Below are positions 56,444 to 64,000 of a stretch of DNA of 64,000 nt, piece after piece. How positions within the stretch are numbered: the stretch's first letter is position 1; each line of letters begins with the position of its first letter. The translations under genes and the position numbers were made by a program. The DNA comes from Leptobrachium leishanense (taxonomy: Eukaryota > Chordata > Amphibia > Anura > Megophryidae), in assembly GCA_009667805.1 (NCBI GenBank), contig CM019063.1, positions 193,296,954-193,360,953 of the forward strand, given 5' to 3'. The notes below the pieces were generated by a model that did not search any database, was not told the origin of the DNA, and saw nothing but the letters and a program-made list of their open reading frames with translations.

Positions 56444-57389
56444 GATCAAGGGTCCCGGCAGTAGGGTTGCTACCTCTCCTTCAAGCCAAACCCAAACACT
56501 CAAATGCCACACAGCATATTTTGTTTATGTAGAGTATACACACTTTGCGTATGAACTATGACGGAGGTCACCTCTGATGGCACTCACAGGTATACACTCA
56601 CACAGTCGCTCACAGATATAGTGTCACACAGGGTCTCAATGGTATACGCTCACACAGGCACTTACTGGTATTCAGTCCGTGTTTGGTCTGGACTGAATCA
56701 TGTGGCCTGGTAAGAGGGGGGGTGGCTGAAACCTGAACACATGATTACAAACCTGAACTGTCCGGGTGAAAACTGGACAGGTGGCAACCCTACCCGGTGG
56801 CTGTCCATGAAGAGGAAGAGGTGCGCACAAGGGAAAAAAGAGTAGATCACCTGAAATAGTAAGGTCGAGAAGGAATTTTTTTCCCCAGTGTGTTGCATAT
56901 TGGTGAGTGCTTCAGACTGGGGGTTTTTGCATCGTCAATTATTAAATACTCTTCATAGGTGAATGGTAAACTCAGTTGTGTCTATAATGCCTCCACCCAG
57001 GCACAATTCAGTCCAGTGTTCCCATGTCCCCCTGTAAGGTATCTGAGACCCTTATGCTTCCTTACCAAAGTCTCACTTACCGACAATAATTACGTTAAAA
57101 TACTTCATACAGGTGAATGGTAATCTCAGTCGTGCAGGGAAAGCCTTTTTCCCCCAAGGTGTCTGTGCACTTACTTCAACTTGCAACATTGTGTTTAAAA
57201 ACATTTGTATCTAAAAACTACTCCCTCCCCAGAGGGCTTTGATTGCCTTCTGCAAACACGGCACGCGCCGAATAGATTGCTGCTTGAGGATGTTGCTAAA
57301 TCCATGACCTGGTCGAATTGCAGGTTTTACGAATCCTCAAATAAGATGGACACAATGCTGGCGTGACAAATTCGTCCTCGCCCTCCCGC

Positions 57390-57425
57390 GACACGTATTT
57401 CCCCCCTTAAGGACTCCTTCGTCAG
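57390..57425 (-). repeat. hammerhead-like core, partial
   Basis: The minus strand reads CCTGACGAAGGAGTCCTTAA, then GGGGGGAAATACGTGTC. CUGACGA plus an A, a possible stem II of AGGAGUCC/GGGGG-type, GAAA, and AUACGUGU before the C are arranged as in the motif at 45120-45177. Stem I pairs only over the first two base pairs, so it is probably decayed. Confidence 0.4.
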
Positions 57426-57530
57426 GCCCATTAGCTCCCTGCAAAGTATTAAGCGTGCCTTTTCGGAGTATTACGCTTCCCTTTACAATCACTCCCCAGA
57501 TCACTCACCCCCCAGCGTATCCCACCTGGA

Positions 57531-57655
57531 GGCCAATAATACTTTCCTCTCCAAGAGGCCAATAATACTTTCCTCTCCAAGAGGCCAATAATACTTTGCT
57601 CTCCAAGAGGCCAATAATACTTTCCTCTCCAAGAGGCCAATAATACTTTGCTCTC
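57531..57655. repeat. 26-bp minisatellite, about five units
   Basis: Units of ggccaataatactttcctct plus ccaaga start at 57531, 57557, 57583, 57609 and 57635; units alternate between tttcctctc and tttgctctc. The array reads through on the minus strand as YWPLGE-like repeats, which are not a protein. Confidence 0.93.
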
Positions 57656-58052
57656 CTGTCATGGTATGTAGATTAGAATAGTCTGAAATGGCAATAACCT
57701 CGACACATCCCTCCATAATATGTCATGCAATGCCTCCAATAATATGTGTCAACAACAATCATAGAAAGAATGGATCACAAGACTTCTCTCCACCAGATCA
57801 CCCTACGCCAATTATCCACACAAGGAGTTAACCAAGTTCGTTTACTCGTCGTAAAGCAAACCTACACAATATATGTAAACGCTCATTCAGTTCATACATT
57901 CTGAGATTGACAGATTACGATCACATCAATTGAATATATCAAACATAGATCACTTATTGAAACACGTGCTGAAGAAGAAAAACATTTTTATTGAACAAAC
58001 AAAAATGGTTCAACGCTTCTATACAAATACATATATTTAAGCATATAGCTAA

Positions 58053-58931
58053 CAGGGTTATTCAAAGAGATTCGAAAAGTCACCGCACGTTCGGTGACTT
58101 TTCGTTCTCTTCAATTCCGTTCCTTTTGCCGATCCCATTTCGGTGACCCTGCGGTGTATTCAGCAAACACCACAGGGCCCCCGAATTGCAGGGTAAAGCT
58201 ACCGCAAACCTGACGAAAACGAACCGCAAAACCCAGCGAATGCACGCCGAAAACCCTCAAAAACATCTGGATTAACCTGCCGAAAACCACAGAAAAACCC
58301 GAACAGGAGCCGATCGCAGCCTTCGACACAGCAGAAGAGTCAGTGAATAAATTAGCAAAACAGTTTGTATGAATGTGTGAAAGTGAAACGCTGTTTGCAA
58401 AGAAACTACTGAGCGAAAATGTCTGAAATTTACATATGAGGTCCAGGGAATGATAATAAAGAGGGCTGTTACAGAAAAAAGAAGAAAACTTAAAAAAAAA
58501 CTAAAAAAAAAATCGGACTTTTAAAAAAAAAAAATTAAGAAAAATGCTTAAAATATCCTAAAAAATCTATAAATAAAGAAACTCTTTACTGCAGAATTTT
58601 ATAATGAATGGTTTATTAGATATTGAATTAAAACGGGAATATTTTTAACATTGAAGCCTATGGGATTCTCCTGAATAAATCTGCTGCATGAAACCACCGA
58701 ATGGCAGGGCATTTCGGGAACCTTTCACTGCTGGTTTGTGTTCTCTGAATAGCCAAAGCAGTGATTTTTATGGGGATTTCACTGCCCTCGAACAGGCACC
58801 GTATGTTCAGGCAATTCGCCAGGATTTGGCGAATTGTCTGCTCTCTGAATAGCCGAATGGCCAGGAAAGGTAACCGAACGCTGATTTCTCAATCCTTTCT
58901 CCAGCAATTCGGAGTTCTTTGAATAACCCTG
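58053..58931 (-). mobile_element. family A MITE, copy 8
   Basis: This is an inverted copy of 879 bp from CAGGGTTATTCAAAGAGATT to GAATAACCCTG, closest in wording to the outer copy 2 (gaaaacgaaccgcaaaaccc). It lies 40 kb from the main cluster. The left-end hairpin (here at the right) is eroded. Confidence 0.85.
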
Positions 58932-59574
58932 ATACAGTTCATTATCTGCAATTCACAGTGATCAAGAATTTCACTGGAATAGTTTGTTTTGCTATAACGC
59001 ATCACCTTAGATCAAGATAATGACCCTGATACTGATCTCTGCTTGGGATACTCCTTATAGAGACTTCAACCTACAGATTTATCTAGCTATCAGTGTATTA
59101 CAGCATTTCAGATTATCTCTTTGCGACCAATCTTTTACAGACCAATTTGGATTTATCTACAGAAATATATCTGAATTATCTGTCATTGTAGAATACAATA
59201 TATTTGTCAGTCTGCAGTCTTGACCTATATGATTGCTTCCCAAAACTAACAATTGATCACAAAACAGTGTATCTTATCTGCAAAGATAGTTTAGAGGTAT
59301 ATGACCAGGGCTCGAGTCCTGCGGGAACTGCGTTCCCGCACTTCTCCCACAGCGGGAACGCTGCGGGAACGCAGGTTCCTGAGCCTGAAACAATTGAGCA
59401 GGCCGCCGCGAGATCGCGTCAGCCTGTTTCATCGATCCCAGGCGAGCGGCTGTACTTCCTGCCAGCGGCCATTTCGTAGCAGGAAGCACGCGGCCGCCGG
59501 CAATGTGCGGCGGCGGCCTGCATCGTTTCGGGCCCACAGAGAGTTGAGCTGAGCTGCTGGGGGCAATAATATCC

Positions 59575-60290
59575 ATGAGAGCTGGGACATTATCCATGAG
59601 ACCTGGGGCATATCCATGAGACCTAAGGCATTATCCATGAGACCTGTGGCATTATCCATGAGACCTGGGGCATATCCATGAGAGCTGGGGGGCATATTCG
59701 TGAGACCTGGGGCATATCCAAGAGACCTGGGGCATTATCCATGAGACCTGGGGCATTATCCATGAGACCTGGGGCATTATCCAAGAGGCCTGGGGCATAT
59801 CCATGAGACCTGGGGCATTATCCATGAGACCTGGGGCATATCCATGAGACCTGGGGGGCATATCCATGAGAGCTGGGGCATATCCAAGAGAGCTGGGGGC
59901 ATTATCCATGAGACCTGTGGCATTATCCATGAGAGCTGGGGCATTATCCATGAGAGCTGGGGCATTATCCATGAGAGCAGGGGACATATCATGAGAGCAG
60001 GGGACATATCCATGAGAGCTGGGGCATAGCCATGAGAGCTGGGGCATATCCATGAGAGCTGTGGCAATATCCATGAGAACTGGGGCAATATATACCCATA
60101 TGAGCTGGGGTCAATAATATCCATGTGAACTGGGGCAATTATATCCATGTGAACTGGGGAAAATATAGTCATGTGAGCTGGGGCAATATATACCCATATG
60201 AGCTGGGGGCAAATATATCCATGAGAGCTGGGGGCAACATATACCCATATGAGCTGGGGCAAATATATCCATGTGAGCTGGGGGCAAATA
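59575..60290. repeat. ~21-bp minisatellite, inverse of the array at 23355
   Basis: About 30 units of tatccatgagacctggggca with variants (attatcc, gagagctgg, catgtgaactgg, acccatatgagctgg). Reverse-complemented, a unit reads tgccccaggtctcatggata, the same core as at 23355-23930. Units become longer and more variable toward 60290. Confidence 0.95.
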
Positions 60291-60294
60291 TATA

Positions 60295-60480
60295 TATATA
60301 ACCAGTGCTGGGTATATTATTCTGGGAGCTTAGTGCTGTGTATATTATTCTGGAGGCTCAGTGCTGTGTATATTATTCTGGGGGTTCAGTGTTGTGTAGG
60401 TTATTCTGGGGGTCCAGTGCCTGTGTATGTAATTCTGGGGGTCTGTGCCTGTGTATATAATTCTGGGGGGAGGGGTGTGC
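60295..60480. repeat. second tandem array (tattattctgggggctcagtgctgtg type)
   Basis: About six units of roughly 28 bp (gtgctgtgtatattattctg then ggggctca) follow directly on the minisatellite. Spacing and wording vary moderately between units. Confidence 0.8.
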
Positions 60481-60545
60481 CTGGATAGATATATATGTAT
60501 GTGATATATATATATATTATATATAAAACGCGTTAGTCCAGTTGC

Positions 60546-60688
60546 CAAAATCACGAGTATACCTGTACCTGTGATACCTTTCACTGATCAGTATAGTTTC
60601 CAGTTTACACTCTTGAAAGCTTGTCTTTTAAATGTAATGTTAACCCAATAAAAATGGTATCACCACGTACTGCTATACTCGTGATATA
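60546..60688. repeat. family H fold-back repeat, copy 2
   Basis: The outer arms atcacgagtatacctgtacc and gtactgctatactcgtgat are inverted. Inside, cttgaaagcttgtcttttaa matches the arm of copy 1 at 20966-21163. The facing CTGAnGA half is missing. Confidence 0.7.
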
Positions 60689-61547
60689 TATATTTTTTTC
60701 TTCAGGTAATAGGGGTTGTGGAATTCGTGGGTGAGTTCCCTCACTTTTTTCCCAGGACTTGACCCCTGTTTAACATGCTGTAATTGATTACTCATATTTA
60801 ATCAATCTCCATTTTCCCTACTCATAGTTACCAATAAAGTGGATGCAGTAGAGATCTTGGATTAGCAGTCTATATCCTCCGATGCACTGATAGTTGCATT
60901 GGTGTCAAGATGTAAGTAATGTGAGAGTGAGGGTGGCACCGGACAGTGACAACAGGTTCCTGAGAGTCCTCTTTTCTAGCAATGCTGGCAATAAGTTTCC
61001 CATACAAATCTCGGGAGAGAATTGTATCGTCTCAGCATGACACTCTGGCCGGGGTATCATTGAGTCAGCATTTCCCCAGGATTAGAATATCGAATTCCCA
61101 AAAGAACCATCCAATCGTCCTCCATTGAATCTCCAGCAGAACCATCCAATTGTCCTCCTTCTCTATCTCTGGGGTGCACCTTTTAAACCGTTGCTTGGCC
61201 CAATTCCACGCACCAAATTAACTCCTGAATCATCGGGACTTGTAACTTTCCAACGAATAACTTTAGTTGCGAGGTGGCGCTTTTGCTTTATCACAAAAAT
61301 GAGCAAAAGAAATGATTTAAGCACAATGGAGCTTGTTTCACAAAACGTCATATCCCACTTATCACAAATATATCCTTCTTGAACAACTCTTTGTGTTTTT
61401 CTCGAGAAACCGGATCGCTTAGCTACAATGTTGCATTAAACATCCTTTCTCAGGGCCTTGGGTATAGCAAGATTCAACTCTACATCCTATCTCACGCGTA
61501 CTAATGGCAAAGCAATTCTGAATGAAAAAGCATTAGATTTCAATTAA

Positions 61548-62154
61548 AGGGACACTCTAACAAAAAAATCCCCCCCCCGTTTTTAATCCTAACCTATCCC
61601 TATTCCCTTAATAAATAGTTTTTTTTTTTTTTTTTCTTGTGTAACTGTAATACTTACCCTAAAATCCTCTTCTTTCCAGCGGCGTTTTTTTTTTTATATA
61701 TACTCACCTCCCTCCTCTTCCGCTCCCGTTCTTCTTCTTGCTTCTTGGCTTCTGGTTTACGTGAGAAGCGCGCATGTGCGCCTCTCACATAAGCCAGCCA
61801 ATCGGCAGGCTTCCTCCCGGCTTCCTCTGAGGATTAGTGTTGAGCGCAAGAGGATGCGCGCAACACTAACCCTCAGAGGGAGCCACCAGCTTCTGCGGTG
61901 AGTTGGAGATGTCATCGCGCTGAAAGCGCGATGACGTCTCCTACTCGGCTAAAGTCGGCAGAAGTGGGAAATATGATTCCCGCTCTGCTGACTGACAGCT
62001 GGGAGGGCGGAGTAAAGTTCTCCGCCTCTCTCAACGGTTTTCAGCATTTACAGCTGAACCACTGAGTGGAGGGAGGGGGGACAGAGGGCAGGATGCTCCG
62101 GGCATCATGACCACCTAAAATAGCTTAGGCGGTCATGTTGCTTAGAGTGTCCCT
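61548..62154. mobile_element. TTAA-flanked MITE (AGGGACACTCTAA)
   Basis: The ends AGGGACACTCTAACAAAAAA and ...GCTTAGAGTGTCCCT are inverted, with TTAA at 61544-61547 and 62155-62158. The interior includes a GC-rich gcgcatgtgcgcctctcaca block. The older copy at 14440-16698 has the same ends. Confidence 0.88.
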
Positions 62155-62387
62155 TTAAATTCTACTTTTCAGATATAAAAACATTATATATGTGAATAAA
62201 CACACCTTTCAGTTATATATAGCGGTTAGTCATTTCGTATATATAACCTTAAGAGAAATAATGTAAACAACCTTGGCGTGACGCATATCTGCGTCGTCCA
62301 TGTGGTTTCCCAGTGTTAGTCAATTAGCACTGCACTCCCTCGACTGTCGACTGCCCAAGGCATAGCGCTAGCGGCCGACTTCTCCCT

Positions 62388-63300
62388 GGAGGAGGTCTCT
62401 GGCGCCGTGGCTTCCTTGAAACCGAACAAAGCGCCCGGACCAGATGGATTCATGGCGCAGTATTATAAGACCTTTCTCCCAGTCCTAGGTCCCCACTTAG
62501 TCACCCGGTTTATCTCGGTCAAGGAGGGCACTCCTTTCCCGAGTGACTCCATTCTGGCATCTCTGATAGTCTTACCCAAGCCTGGTAAAGATATCTCTAC
62601 ACCCCCCAGGGTTCTACCCCATTTCTTTGATGAACCTAGATGTTAAAATTTACGCCAAGCTCCTGGCCACTAGACTAGATCCACTGTTACCCTCTCTAGT
62701 ACACCTGTACCAGGTGGGGTTTATCCCCGGGCAACAGTCATATGAAATTACTCGAAGGGTAGCTGGCGTTGTATGGCACCTAGAATGGGCAGGCCGCCCT
62801 TCTCTGCTCCTCTCATTGGATCTCTCTCTCCCGCTTTTTGCCCTTACTCTTGAGCCCGTTATCGCACATACGCTTCTCCCCTGACATCAAGGGCATAACG
62901 GTCAATGATGAATCCTTTAAAGTATCCGCGTATGTGGACGTGTTACTCACCCTGACTTCCCCTGAGACATCACTGACAGCGGTCCAACTGCTGTTGTCCC
63001 GATTTTCCATTGTCTCAGGATGTAAGGTTAATTTAGACAAGTCGGTTTTGCTACCTTTTCACCTCCCCTCGCCTAGACTCAAAGAGATAGCTGCGAGATT
63101 TGGGTTCCGGATTGCTTGTACTTCATTACCTAACCTGGGTGTACATCTGCCAGGCAGGTACGGTGCCTTGTACACGGTTAATTATCCCCCTCTGTATGTT
63201 AGACTTCGGCGGGAGTTGGAGTTGTGGAACCAAGAATGTGTCTCCTGGCTCGGCCGAGTTCACTGCATTAAAATGAATCTCTTACTGCGCTTGCTATATC
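62388..63300 (+). pseudogene. L1/Tx1-like LINE reverse transcriptase, internally deleted
   Basis: Motifs are LKPNKAPGPDGFMAQYYKTF, then SLIVLPKPGKD, MNLDVKIYAKLLATRLDPLL, LVHLYQVGFIPGQQS and PSLLLSLDL. The segment then jumps to LPLFALTLEPVIAH-like and to DIKGITVNDESFKVSAYVDV. The YxDD box is reduced to AYVDVLL, and the A-x-DAEKAFD to GxPQG region is missing, so an internal deletion removed the catalytic core. LLSRFSIVSGCKVNLDKS follows. The wording is of the L1/Tx1 type, unlike the other three LINEs here. It ends in T-rich sequence near 63300. Confidence 0.85.
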
Positions 63301-63585
63301 TGTTTTTTTTTTTCTTTTTCGTTTTTTTTCTGTTGTGCTTTTTGGTTGGTTTTTTTTTTTTTTTCTTTCCCTGGGTGGCTGGTGACTTGTTAATTGGGGG
63401 CGTGTAGCCTGTCAGGTGATTTCACTTGTATGGCTACATAATCTCAATGGCAGCTCACTGAGCTTGCTCACAGGGGCTTGAGGTGGTCTACTTTTAAGTG
63501 GGCTATTTTCAAGTGGAGTTAAAAACAGGAGTTTAAATAACAGGTATCAATTGTTGTTTATATATTTGTTATCTTGTTTTGGGTA

Positions 63586-64000
63586 TGAGTGTTAGCAAGC
63601 TTGAAGGTTTGACCCAGTGCACATCCTGCTGCATGTATGCATGTCTGGAGGAATCCTTCCAGGTCCATATCTCTGTAGCAAGTGTGAACGTGTAGCTCTT
63701 CTGGAAGCTCATATTGGAGATCTGGAAGGGCACATCGTAACGCTGAGGCAGATTGACAATCTTGAAAGGAGCTGCTTCTCACGGAGCAAGTATAGTTGAG
63801 GAATCTAGGGGTGTGGGAGGATTGGAGTTAACCGGGAACAGGTTGGTAGCTGGGTGTCAGTGACACGTGGTAGCAGGGGGGGAGGGAAGAGGAAAAGGTT
63901 GGCTAGTCCGGATCTTGCGCACACCAACAGATTTGCCCCCTTGAGCGAAGATGTTGGGTGCAGCAGCTCAGGTGTAGCAGTACTGGAGGCTGCTCCCTCT
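63586..64000 (+). pseudogene. CR1-like LINE ORF1 (zinc finger and coiled coil), runs off the window
   Basis: From ATG 63586 the frame gives MSVSKLEGLTQCTSCCMYAC. After a one-base shift near 63658 it continues GPYLCSKCERVALLEAHIGD, then LEGHIVTLRQIDNLERS. Cys pairs C-x2-C and C-x2-C followed by a leucine-rich heptad segment fit the nucleic-acid-binding ORF1 of CR1-type LINEs. After a shift, WVSVTRGSRGGGKRKRL and ANRFAPL-like (HTNRFAPLSEDV) text continues to the edge. The upstream region 63400-63585 would be its 5' UTR. Confidence 0.6.

Larger units (their letters stand above)
59306..60768. mobile_element. hAT-like element (CAGGGCTCGAGTCCTG) carrying a minisatellite
   Basis: The left end CAGGGCTCGAGTCCTGCGGG and right end, reversed, CAGGGGTCAAGTCCTGGGAA are inverted repeats, continued by ggaactgcgttccc and its diverged inverse. 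A related left end lies alone near 52935. Inside are a GC-rich block, the tandem array at 59575-60290 and a family H repeat. The expected 8-bp target duplication is not evident. Confidence 0.65.

Noticed and set aside
57531..57655. CRISPR-like array
   Set aside because: The units are contiguous without spacers in a vertebrate genome. It is a minisatellite.
59652..60262. ORFs with repeated ALMDNAPALMD-like units
   Set aside because: Same reason: tandem-array translation, no start context or domain.

Overview
The window is vertebrate nuclear DNA and most resembles a frog (anuran) genome. It carries one spliced host gene on the + strand, embedded in very dense interspersed repeats: Tc1, hAT, TTAA- and TTA-flanked MITEs, L2, CR1-like and L1/Tx1-like LINEs, and hammerhead-ribozyme-like palindromes. 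I see no prokaryotic features. The species cannot be fixed from this sequence.

Host gene: a SEC14-like lipid-transfer protein (SEC14L2/3/4 group, nearest SEC14L2 by eye). Eleven coding exons lie at 19428-19509, 20506-20549, 21863-21925, 25275-25463, 40572-40667, 41260-41320, 41406-41489, 41842-41948, 44202-44341, 48714-48883 and 49975-50117. All internal junctions are GT/AG and phase-consistent, giving 392 residues with CRAL-TRIO and GOLD domains and a natural stop. Only the short first coding exon (about 15-20 residues) is not found. It is probably upstream of the window or hidden in the repeat-rich 5' part. A long 3' UTR may run to a poly(A) signal at 54623.

Layout: 1-2570 is mostly featureless apart from a hAT-like MITE. 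2570-6712 is a frameshifted LINE with a 2A-like DVETNPGP motif, interrupted in its 3' UTR by a 0.9-kb palindrome-rich MITE (family A). 6713-19400 holds a CR1 fragment, five more family A copies (one inside another) and a one-frameshift Tc1 inside a TTAA MITE. 19428-25463 holds exons 1-4 and a three-level nest of elements. The 15-kb fourth intron (25464-40571) contains a nested MITE stack, a Tc1, an antisense L2 with 5' tandem repeats, and a solo-LTR-like unit. 40572-50117 holds exons 5-11 with a Tc1 relic, fold-back repeats and hammerhead-like motifs. 50118-64000 has the 3' UTR, more MITEs, a hAT with a large minisatellite, an L1/Tx1 fragment and the start of a CR1-like ORF1.

The most notable non-gene signal is a set of hammerhead-ribozyme-like sequences. 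One near-complete type I motif (45120-45177, minus strand) has stem I, stem II, the CUGAnGA and GAAA boxes and a self-complementary ACGCGU stem III. Degenerate relatives occur as head-to-head inverted pairs at three other sites. A second is that two different hAT-like elements 36 kb apart carry the same roughly 21-bp minisatellite.
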